From Rhodothermia bacterium (lineage in GTDB: Bacteria; Bacteroidota; Rhodothermia; Rhodothermales; JAAAOL01), in the NCBI GenBank assembly GCA_030428385.1, contig JAUIDY010000067.1:1-34050 (forward strand): 34,050 bases of DNA. Direction: 5' to 3'. A program made the position numbers and the translations under genes. Of the stretch, positions 8,502 through 15,265 are shown one piece after another (positions within the stretch are counted from its first letter, which is position 1; every line of letters begins with the position of its first letter). The notes beneath the pieces were generated by a model. The model did no database searches, was not told the origin of the DNA, and saw only the letters and a program-made list of their open reading frames with translations.

Positions 8502-8845
8502 AGATACAAACTATCGAATGGAAAATGATGGTAAGGGGGGAATCGCACGGGACCAACACTGCCCCCAAAAGGGCACAAGGGTTCGGGGAAACCACTTGAG
8601 TTGGGCAAGGAACGAAGCAAAGGCCATGCCGAGGATGAGGGCTTCGAGGCAGATTCATGGAGTTGTTGAAGGGTACCATGTACCACGACGGCAAACAGCC
8701 TATTGCTTACGTAAAGCGGCGCTAAATATATCGGATCGACCAACTACATAAAAATGAAAATGACAATTTCGGGAAAAAGAACCAGGGAACGTCCCAGAAT
8801 GCTCCGTATTTGAGCAACGCTCTCCGTATTTATCCCTCCACCGCC
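8502..8845. other. Divergent intergenic region between glgP and prmC
   Basis: This 344-bp region must hold the promoters of both divergent genes. No credible protein gene is seen; the short frames lack start signals and family likeness. Visible structure includes the palindrome GGTACCATGTACC (about 8674-8686), an A+T-richer stretch around 8720-8775, and two copies of CTCCGTATTT just before prmC. No clear promoter hexamers were identified. Confidence 0.5.
8802..8831 (+). repeat. Two direct CTCCGTATTT repeats, 20 bp apart
   Basis: CTCCGTATTT occurs at 8802-8811 and again at 8822-8831, exactly 20 bp start to start. The pair ends 14 bp before the prmC ATG. Spacing near two helical turns is what a dimeric regulator would need, but a small tandem duplication explains it equally well. 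Confidence 0.5.
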
Positions 8846-9781
8846 ATGTTTGATGCTTCTGCTGACTGGCCCGTCCGGGCCTTGCTTCACACGGTGACGA
8901 AGCTCCTGCACGATGAAAGGATTGACGCGCCCCGCCGTAATGCCGAGTGGATGCTGGAAGAAGCAACGGGTTGGAACCGAACACAACAGGTCCTCCATGC
9001 AACAGACGTGGTGCCTACTGATGCGGTTAAACACCTGCAAGAAATGGTCACCCAGCGTTTGGCCCACGTCCCGCTTCAGTACATCTTGGGCCATGCAGAT
9101 TTCTACGGCCTGCGCCTCCATGTCTCACCCGCCGTGCTGATCCCTCGCCCCGAAACCGAGCAGGTGGTAGAAGCAGCGCTGGCACAGGTGCAACACCAGG
9201 CCTCGCCCTGCGTGCTGGACATCGGCACGGGCAGTGGCTGCATCGCCCTCGCCATCAAACACCAGCGCCCGGATGCAAACGTGATGGCATGCGATATTAG
9301 CAACGAGGCCTTGGCCGTAGCAAGGTACAACGGAGCAACACTCCAGCTAGAGGTGAACTGGCTGCAGGCCGATGTGTTGGCTACTGATTTTGCCTTACCC
9401 TTCGAGGGTACTTTTGACCTCGTTATTTCCAATCCGCCCTATGTGCTGCGGTCGGAAGCAGCATCCCTTGCCCCGGAGGTTCGCAACCATGAACCGGCCC
9501 TCGCCCTGTTCACCGAAGGCCAGGCGCTGCGCTATTACCGCGCCATCGCTCAGGCTGCAAAAAAGCTATTGACCTCGAACGGCTGGCTTGTCTTTGAAAC
9601 GCACGCCGACCATGGAACGGATGTCGCCGAAATGCTCCAGAGCACCGGATATAGCGACGTGCGGTTGCAAAATGACCTCGCTGGCTTGCCACGCATCGTT
9701 TCCGGCAGTTGGCACGACAAGGCTACAACCAGTGCTTCCGCCGAAAATAGAAGAGCAGCGCCACCGCCAGCGCAATCATAA
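8846..9781 (+). CDS. prmC: Peptide chain release factor N5-glutamine methyltransferase
   Basis: PrmC (HemK) methylates the glutamine of the GGQ motif in release factors RF1/RF2 using S-adenosylmethionine. The 311-residue product has the N-terminal helical domain (RRNAEWMLEEATGW), then PLQYILGHADFYG. The AdoMet loop is DIGTGSGCIALA (from Asp125) and the substrate motif is NPPY (196-199). ATG 8846 is preferred over an upstream TTG at 8810, because that would add residues encoded by the direct repeat. The C-terminal tail, with its Ala/Pro-rich end, goes about 20 residues past the usual family end. It is encoded by DNA shared with the convergent corA gene. Confidence 0.95.
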   Translation: MFDASADWPVRALLHTVTKLLHDERIDAPRRNAEWMLEEATGWNRTQQVLHATDVVPTDAVKHLQEMVTQRLAHVPLQYILGHADFYGLRLHVSPAVLIPRPETEQVVEAALAQVQHQASPCVLDIGTGSGCIALAIKHQRPDANVMACDISNEALAVARYNGATLQLEVNWLQADVLATDFALPFEGTFDLVISNPPYVLRSEAASLAPEVRNHEPALALFTEGQALRYYRAIAQAAKKLLTSNGWLVFETHADHGTDVAEMLQSTGYSDVRLQNDLAGLPRIVSGSWHDKATTSASAENRRAAPPPAQS

Positions 9782-10790
9782 CCCCCATCGCAATGGGATA
9801 GCCGTGTTGCGCATGCAGTTCGGGCATGTTGTCGAAATTCATGCCGTAAATCCCCGCGATGAAAGTAAGCGGGATGAAGATGGTCCCGATGATGGTGAGC
9901 ACCTTCATGATCTCGTTCATGCGATGATCGAGGGTGGTGTGGTACAGGTCGCGCAGCCCCGCCAGCACATCACGCAGCGACTCGATGATGTCGAGCACCT
10001 GGACGCCGTGGTCGTAGAGGTCGCGCAGGTATGGACGTAATTCTTCGCGCATCAGCGGCGACTCGCTCCGTTCCAGGCGGCTAAACAGTTCGCGGGTGGG
10101 CCATGCAGCCTTGCGGATCAGCACCAATTCGCGGTGGAGGTCGCGGATACGACGCTGAGATTCCGGGCTCGGATTGTCCAGCACTTCCTGCTCCACTTCT
10201 TCCATCGCATCACTGATTTGCTCCAGCATCACGAAATAGTGGTCCACAATAACATCAAGCAACACATACGCGAGGTAAACCGGCCCTCGCTGGTAAATCC
10301 GCTGTCCGTTTTCGCGGAGCCGCTTGCGCACCGCCTCGAACACATCGCCCGGCAGTTCCTGAAACGACAGCACCCAGTTGGGACCCGTAACGATACTCAC
10401 CTGCTCCACCTGCAGGCGTTTGTTGGCATCGTAATACAACATCTTAACTACCAGAAACAGGGCGTTCGATAGCTCCTCAAGTAAGGGACGTTGGGATGTG
10501 TTGACGATGTCTTCCAGTACCAGTGTTGAAAGGGAGACATGCTCCCCCAGCTTACGGATCACCTCCACATCATGCAGGCCGTCTACGTTCACCCAACTTA
10601 ATCCGCCTTCTTCATCAAGGAAGGGAAACGCCTCCTCTGGTACTTTTAACACCTGCTCGTGCAGGTTCTCGCCATCGTGATCAAACACCGTGAGGCGAAC
10701 ATCTTCAAGTTTTTTCTCGCCTGTAAAGATGAGGGTTCCAGGAGGCAGACCCAGTTTGCGGCGGGGATTTTTGACTAACCAGGCAGTCAT
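9723..10790 (-). CDS. corA: CorA-family magnesium/cobalt transporter
   Basis: CorA is a pentameric inner-membrane channel for Mg2+ (also Co2+ and Ni2+). The 355-residue protein has a long, charged, helical cytoplasmic N-terminal domain. Two C-terminal membrane helices follow, and the first ends in the diagnostic YGMNF (Gly316-Met317-Asn318). The short periplasmic loop has NMPELHAQHGYP, and the C-terminus is the usual basic FYFRRKHWL. The last membrane helix is encoded within a 59-bp tail-to-tail overlap with prmC. No riboswitch-like Mg2+ leader was recognised in the 62-bp gap upstream. Confidence 0.95.
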   Translation of the reverse strand: MTAWLVKNPRRKLGLPPGTLIFTGEKKLEDVRLTVFDHDGENLHEQVLKVPEEAFPFLDEEGGLSWVNVDGLHDVEVIRKLGEHVSLSTLVLEDIVNTSQRPLLEELSNALFLVVKMLYYDANKRLQVEQVSIVTGPNWVLSFQELPGDVFEAVRKRLRENGQRIYQRGPVYLAYVLLDVIVDHYFVMLEQISDAMEEVEQEVLDNPSPESQRRIRDLHRELVLIRKAAWPTRELFSRLERSESPLMREELRPYLRDLYDHGVQVLDIIESLRDVLAGLRDLYHTTLDHRMNEIMKVLTIIGTIFIPLTFIAGIYGMNFDNMPELHAQHGYPIAMGVMIALAVALLFYFRRKHWL

Positions 10791-10852
10791 CGCATCAATG
10801 GCTATGGTGAGACAATAGCGTCAAGATAATTGAAGCAACACCCCGATGCACA

Positions 10853-11467
10853 TCACGACGCGGCATGCCGGAAGTCGGCCACATCCTCTAGCGGGACGCC
10901 CTGTGCACACAATGGGCAGGCCGCTTCCACCCATAGCGGGTTGCGCTCCGCCACCAGTGCCTCGAACGCAATGCCTTTTTCGGCGGCAAAGAACGACCCT
11001 GACGACCCCAGCACCAGCAGCGTCCCGATGGCCACCACCTCCGCGCCCGAAGGCTCCAGGTCGGCGTATGTGCCACGCACCGACGAACCAGCATTGATGA
11101 CATCGTTGATGATGGCGACCCGCTTGCCCGCCAGTGTTTGTTTCAGGGTGGGTGGCACATGGTATTCCACAGGATAGAGCGTGTTTTTCAACGGGTGCTC
11201 GATACGCTCAGAGTACGTAAACGCCACCCCTAATTCTTCGGCTACCATCATTGCCACAAACGCACCTTCATTCATCGGGCCACAGACGGCATCGAGGTTG
11301 TGCGGAGCTAACTGCTGAGCCAGTGCCACCGCAAACGGCCGCACTCGCCCCGGATGCAAACACAAGGTCTCCAGGTCCAGCCACAATTCACCGTGGTGCC
11401 CCGATTCGAGCAAAAAATGCCCCCGGCGCGACGACAGCAGAGCCACAAATTCTTCTTTTATGTTCAT
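10853..11467 (-). CDS. pyrE: Orotate phosphoribosyltransferase-like protein
   Basis: This type I phosphoribosyltransferase fold is expected to make orotidine 5'-monophosphate from orotate and PRPP in pyrimidine synthesis. The PRPP loop is VAIINDVINAGSSVRGTY (117-134), with acidic Asp122. The C-terminal CPLCAQGVPLE (184-194, with a CxxC) resembles the short PyrE proteins of the Thermus kind. At 204 residues it matches family length. The ATG overlaps the stop of the upstream HD gene as ATGA, so the two are translationally coupled. The PRPP motif has Asn-Ala where most PyrE proteins have Thr-Thr, so another base substrate is possible. The symbol is used with that reservation. Confidence 0.7.
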   Translation of the reverse strand: MNIKEEFVALLSSRRGHFLLESGHHGELWLDLETLCLHPGRVRPFAVALAQQLAPHNLDAVCGPMNEGAFVAMMVAEELGVAFTYSERIEHPLKNTLYPVEYHVPPTLKQTLAGKRVAIINDVINAGSSVRGTYADLEPSGAEVVAIGTLLVLGSSGSFFAAEKGIAFEALVAERNPLWVEAACPLCAQGVPLEDVADFRHAAS

Positions 11468-12075
11468 AACGCTGAGGGTTGAAAAACTGAAACATCAATG
11501 CCTGCGATCGTCATCTTCTGTTCGGCATCTTCTTTCACGGCTTTGCAAAACGCCCGCAAAAAGGCATCATGGGCACACGGGCCGTCCATCTTCGAATAGA
11601 CAAGCCCATACTCAACCGTTTCCCACGTCGAGAAGTCGGCGAGGTTGTGCTGCACCTGCACCTCCAGCTTGTCGAGCGCGTTGGCGAACTTGGCCTCGCC
11701 CGTTTTGCGGGCTTCGAACTCATGCCACAAAGCAAACACGTCGTCTGCCGACGGCGCGGGCAGCATGGTGCGGATCGTTTCGATGGCGGCGTTTTCGCGG
11801 GCCGTTTTTTGTGCTTTGCGCGTGCCCGTCTCGAAATAAGGAACGTCGCCCGCTTCGGCTTCGACGAGGTCGTGCACAAGCACCAGCTTGAGCGTGTGAC
11901 ATAAGTCGACGGGCTGTTCAAGGTGCGGATGCAACAACACCGCCATCAGTGCCATCTGGTAGGTATGTTCCGCTACACTTTCCTGGCGTCCGTTGGACAG
12001 CCAACTATGCCGAAGCTCATATTTCAGTCGCTCGGCCAGCTTGAGTACATCAAGAATGGCAGGAATTGGGTTCAT
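11464..12075 (-). CDS. HD-domain phosphohydrolase, YfbR/HDDC2-like
   Basis: The 203-residue protein carries a full HD metal site: His37 in ESVAEHTYQMALM, His68-Asp69 in VHDLVEAEAGD, and Asp135 in ANALDKLE. This set matches the 5'-deoxynucleotidase family (YfbR, HDDC2), which removes phosphate from deoxynucleoside monophosphates in the cytoplasm. The sequence LRHSWLSNGRQESVAEH is close to the family consensus. Its TGA stop overlaps the ATG of the phosphoribosyltransferase gene by 4 bp. A coupled nucleotide-salvage or nucleotide-balance role is a reasonable inference. The substrate was not determined. Confidence 0.85.
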   Translation of the reverse strand: MNPIPAILDVLKLAERLKYELRHSWLSNGRQESVAEHTYQMALMAVLLHPHLEQPVDLCHTLKLVLVHDLVEAEAGDVPYFETGTRKAQKTARENAAIETIRTMLPAPSADDVFALWHEFEARKTGEAKFANALDKLEVQVQHNLADFSTWETVEYGLVYSKMDGPCAHDAFLRAFCKAVKEDAEQKMTIAGIDVSVFQPSAL

Positions 12076-12173
12076 TATTCAGCCCACAAGGTGGACGTGC
12101 AATCGGCGATTTGCGGGGTAGGGTTCATGGTCGTAAGCGCTTTTCCGATTCAAGGTGCAACACGACAGCTTTT

Positions 12174-12938
12174 TTACAAGAACGCGAGAACCACATCGGC
12201 CAGCATCTGGGGCTGATCGGCATGCACCCAATGCCCGGCTCCGTCGATGGTGACAATCCGCGCCTTGGGAAACAACCGCCGGATGCCAGGTTCGTCGGCT
12301 TCGGTGACATAGTTGGATTTGCCCCCCGCGATACAGAGCGTTGGCCCCTCGAACGACGAGTCAGACTCCAGCGCGACATTTAGGCGGTCGTAATTTCTTG
12401 CAATGGCGGCGAGATTCATTTTCCAGGCATACTGCCCCGTCTCGCGGTCATAATCAAGATTTTTGAGCAGAAACTGCCGCACCCCAAACGCCGGTATTTT
12501 TTGCGACAGGGCCTCATCAATCGCACTGCGGGAGCCCAGCGCTTGCAGATCCAGACTTTGCAGCGCATCGATAATCACCTGATGATAAGGCGGATAGGCT
12601 TTCGGCGCCATGTCTACGACGATGAGCTTGCTGAGCTGCTCGGGATAAGTGAGCGCATATTGCATGGCCACCTTCCCCCCCATCGAGTGACCCAGCAGGT
12701 GCGGACGTTCCAGCCCGTGCAGCTGTACAAAATCACGGATGTCCTCGGCCATGGTCGGATAATCGAAGGTATCGCTGTGGGGCGAACGGCCGTGGTTGCG
12801 CAAGTCGAGGGTGTACACGGAGTACTGCGAACTGAACGCCGTGCTGCTGAGCGTGTGCCAGTTGCCGCTCGCGCCGAGCAGTCCGTGCAGGATGAGCAGT
12901 GGCGGGCCGTCGCCGTAATGTTTATAAAACAGATCCAT
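12174..12938 (-). CDS. Alpha/beta-fold hydrolase (YbfF-like esterase)
   Basis: The 254-residue protein shows the oxyanion-hole motif LHGLLGASGNW, the NHGRS strand, the nucleophile elbow GHSMGG (Ser85) and the catalytic histidine in GAGHWVHAD (His236). This order is that of a cytoplasmic alpha/beta hydrolase close to YbfF-type esterases and 2-succinyl-6-hydroxy-cyclohexadiene carboxylate synthase-like proteins. No menaquinone genes are nearby, so a general esterase call is safer. The gene is divergent from the alcohol dehydrogenase gene across 158 bp, and 98 bp separate it from the HD gene downstream. Confidence 0.85.
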   Translation of the reverse strand: MDLFYKHYGDGPPLLILHGLLGASGNWHTLSSTAFSSQYSVYTLDLRNHGRSPHSDTFDYPTMAEDIRDFVQLHGLERPHLLGHSMGGKVAMQYALTYPEQLSKLIVVDMAPKAYPPYHQVIIDALQSLDLQALGSRSAIDEALSQKIPAFGVRQFLLKNLDYDRETGQYAWKMNLAAIARNYDRLNVALESDSSFEGPTLCIAGGKSNYVTEADEPGIRRLFPKARIVTIDGAGHWVHADQPQMLADVVLAFL

Positions 12939-13096
12939 AATCGGATGTAGAGTCAGTTGGTTGCGCTAGAACGGTACGCATTCCCTGATGATTCAAGCCC
13001 CCTTTTTTTACCCAAAGCGCCTCCAAAAAAGAGCAGCGCCCGCTCCTGTTTTTTTGTATCTCTCAGCGACGCTTTCTCCCGCCCAACCAACCTGAT

Positions 13097-14254
13097 ATGC
13101 CTTTTCGCCTTCCTACCCGTCTCTGGCTTGTCCCAGGCTCGCTCCAGCATCTGCCTGAAGTAGCAGTGTCCTACGGGCATCAGCGCACCCTGCTTGTCTA
13201 TGATGAAGGGATTTCACACACGCCGTGGCCCGAACAGGTGACGGCACTTCTGATGAAAGCCTCGCTCGACGTGGTGCCTTTTTCCGAGATTGAGCCGAAC
13301 CCCCGCCATACCACCGTTGATGCCCTTTCCGAGATGGCACGCGCCGAAAAGATTCAGCAAGTGGTAGGCCTGGGCGGTGGCAGCGTGCTGGATGCTGCCA
13401 AGGCCGTAGCCATGCTGGTTTCTAACCCGGGTTCCTGCGTGGCCTATGAAGGCAAGGAACGCTTTTCAGAGCCTCCCGCACCCTTCATCGCCATTCCAAC
13501 AACCTGCGGCACGGGGTCAGAAGTGACGTGGGTTTGTGTCATTTCCCATTCGGACGAGGCACGCAAGATGAGCATCAAAGGCACAGGCATGTTTCCGAAC
13601 GCCGCGCTGGTGGATGCCGACCTGCTTCAAACCCTTCCTGCCCACTTGGTGGCCTATACCGGCATGGACGCCCTCACGCATGCCCTGGAAGCCTATGTGT
13701 GCCGCGTCCACAACCCCGTCTCCGATGCCCTCGCAGAAAAAGCCATCACCCTACTGCTGCGTTACCTCAAGCGGGCCGTCGCCCAGATCGCGCACGACGC
13801 CGAGGCCCGCGAAGCCGTGATGCGTGCTTCCACGCTAGCAGGCATGGCCTTCGGCAACGCCGACGTGGCCTCGGTGCATTGCCTTTCCGAAACACTCGGT
13901 GGAAAATGGGACCTCCCGCACGGGCTGTGCAATGCGATCTTGCTCGTGCCCGTCTTGCGCTATCAGTTCGACGCCATCACCCCCCGCCTCGCCCAACTCT
14001 ACCACGAGGTGGTAAATCCCTATTTGCAGCCCGAAGCAGCAGCGGCGGAAGCCATGCTGGAAGTCATCGAAACGCTGGCTCATGCCCTCGACCTGCCGTC
14101 CTTTAGCACCTTTCAGATACCCCAATCCGCGTATGCGTCGATTGCTGAGGGAGCCGTGCAAAACAACTCCAACGTGTCTTCACCCCAGCAGATGACATCC
14201 GACGATTATCTAGCGATCCTGAACCTCCTGCTTCGCAGGGGTACTCATCCGTGA
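13097..14254 (+). CDS. Iron-containing alcohol dehydrogenase
   Basis: This is a group III, NAD(P)-dependent dehydrogenase of 385 residues. The nucleotide-binding loop is GLGGGSVLDAAKA, followed by the phosphate-contact sequence IPTTCGTGSEVT. The metal ligands are Asp191 and His195 (GMDALTHALEAY), His261 (VHCLSETLGG) and His275 (PHGLCNA). The 14-residue spacing of the last two matches the Zymomonas ADH2 layout. All four ligands are present, so the enzyme should be active on an alcohol, aldehyde or ketone. The substrate cannot be read from sequence. ATG 13097 follows a poly-T-rich, SD-less leader. Confidence 0.92.
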   Translation: MPFRLPTRLWLVPGSLQHLPEVAVSYGHQRTLLVYDEGISHTPWPEQVTALLMKASLDVVPFSEIEPNPRHTTVDALSEMARAEKIQQVVGLGGGSVLDAAKAVAMLVSNPGSCVAYEGKERFSEPPAPFIAIPTTCGTGSEVTWVCVISHSDEARKMSIKGTGMFPNAALVDADLLQTLPAHLVAYTGMDALTHALEAYVCRVHNPVSDALAEKAITLLLRYLKRAVAQIAHDAEAREAVMRASTLAGMAFGNADVASVHCLSETLGGKWDLPHGLCNAILLVPVLRYQFDAITPRLAQLYHEVVNPYLQPEAAAAEAMLEVIETLAHALDLPSFSTFQIPQSAYASIAEGAVQNNSNVSSPQQMTSDDYLAILNLLLRRGTHP

Positions 14255-14428
14255 GAAACTGCCTGCCAATTGTACTTCTGGATGTAAAAACCAGACCCGT
14301 GCCCCTTCATTCTTCGGGTGTTCAGAACCATTTACTCCGGTTTTTAACTACTCACCCGAAAAAGATTCCTATATAAATAAACAAAGGGGCTTTTTTATAC
14401 ATTCTAGGTGCGTATGCTAAAAAAGTAT

Positions 14429-14459
14429 TGATAAATAGTATTTGTTTTAATATTTATCA
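14429..14459. promoter_or_regulatory. A+T-rich dyad, candidate operator or promoter region
   Basis: TGATAAATA (14429-14437) and TATTTATCA (14451-14459) form a perfect 9-bp inverted repeat around a 13-bp spacer. The spacer and left arm contain TAGTATTTG, one base longer than the Bacteroidota -7 consensus TAnnTTTG. The site lies 12 bp before a hairpin and about 60 bp before the strong terminator at 14518. Confidence 0.4.
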
Positions 14460-14471
14460 GTTAACATCGTT

Positions 14472-14555
14472 AAGGCAGCTATGGGGATAGCACATCATGC
14501 CTTTTTGATGGTAGGGAGCGCCGGCGTTCTGAGGCGGACGTCGGCGCATTTTTTT
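14472..14555 (+). ncRNA. Candidate small RNA ending at a strong terminator
   Basis: Two hairpins lie in tandem with no reading frame of note. The first has an outer stem AAGGCA (14472-14477) with TGCCTT (14498-14503) and an inner stem GCTAT / ATAGC closing a GGGG tetraloop (14483-14486). The second is the GC-rich terminator at 14518-14555. Together with the dyad upstream this looks like a short independent transcript of about 90-100 nt. The 5' end is a guess, and no Rfam-type family was recognised. Confidence 0.35.
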
Positions 14556-14725
14556 GCCCTCACTTTTTTTTGCCGACGCAACGGAATCAAGCGTCTCCTT
14601 CAACCTCCGTTCCACATTAAATGCCAGAGGCCGGGACCAGGCGTCTATCAAGTGATCGGCCATCGCAAAGGACGGTAGGGAGCACGGGAAACACGACGGT
14701 CCCGGCACTCTGAGCAGCTATGGGG
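14475..14725 (+). repeat. Two pairs of short direct repeats in the gene-free region
   Basis: GCAGCTATGGGG occurs at 14475-14486 and 14714-14725. GGTAGGGAGC occurs at 14510-14519 and 14674-14683. All copies are in the same orientation, and CTGAG follows both GGTAGGGAGC copies (14529-14533, and about 14709-14713). The order A-B-B-A rules out a single tandem duplication. Remnants of a repeated RNA or small element are possible. Confidence 0.45.
14518..14555 (+). terminator. Strong rho-independent terminator
   Basis: GCGCCGGCGTT (14518-14528) pairs with GACGTCGGCGC (14537-14547) through 11 pairs, including two G-T wobbles, around loop CTGAGGCG. It is followed by A and seven T residues (14549-14555). 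It is 264 bp past the alcohol dehydrogenase stop, which is far for that gene and hints at a separate transcript. Confidence 0.75.
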
Positions 14726-14828
14726 TGCCCCTTATTCGCTAATTATGTTTACTTATTCAACAAACCCCGTCGTTCTACCAAAAGAAGTTACAATTCAAAC
14801 AAACTATTGCCTAATAATAAGACCTGGG

Positions 14829-14902
<74 letters not shown>

Positions 14903-15265
14903 GGCACACCGTTGAAAAGGTACGAGATCTGTCCCATCAGTGCTTGTAGGCTCCCACTACTCCCCAGCTTTTCATATCCAGACCCGTGGTCTATCCTTTG
15001 AAGGCCGTACCTATCAGAAAAGGGCTGGAAGCATAACGGCAAACGAGCCGTGGTGATTCTTAAGACCAGCAGTGCTTGACCCTCTTTGCGTCAGTCGCGC
15101 AATAACGCACGTAAGGCTTCTAGGAACGCTAAGTGCCGACCTACCAGAACCAAAAACGAAGGGTATCTACCAGGGAACGGCACCTCAAATGGGGTGGTTG
15201 GTACGGTTGCTCCCCCACGATATGTCTGTTTCTTTATGCTCTACTGATTCCACCCACCTGTATCT
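14903..15265. other. Intergenic region between tRNA-Arg and the Kef-type antiporter gene
   Basis: These 363 bp must carry the promoters of the divergent tRNA and antiporter genes, but no clear promoter was identified. Short features are two copies of CAGTGCTTG (14938-14946 and 15070-15078) and a small hairpin ACGGC-AAACGA-GCCGT near 15036. No credible protein or RNA gene was found. Confidence 0.4.

Larger units (their letters stand above)
14255..14828. other. Gene-free region with repeats, dyad and terminator
   Basis: No protein gene can be supported in these 574 bp; the short frames of 65 and 83 codons have no family likeness. The left part holds a long hairpin pairing TTCGGGTG (14313-14320) with CACCCGAA (14353-14360). 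The stretch 14360-14470 and the 90 bp before the tRNA are A+T rich against a G+C-rich background. The dyad, hairpin, terminator and repeated boxes are listed separately. Confidence 0.6.

Noticed and set aside
14457-14708. 83-codon minus-strand and 65-codon plus-strand frames in the gene-free region
   Set aside because: They show no family likeness or start signal and cover hairpins and a terminator better explained as RNA or regulatory sequence.
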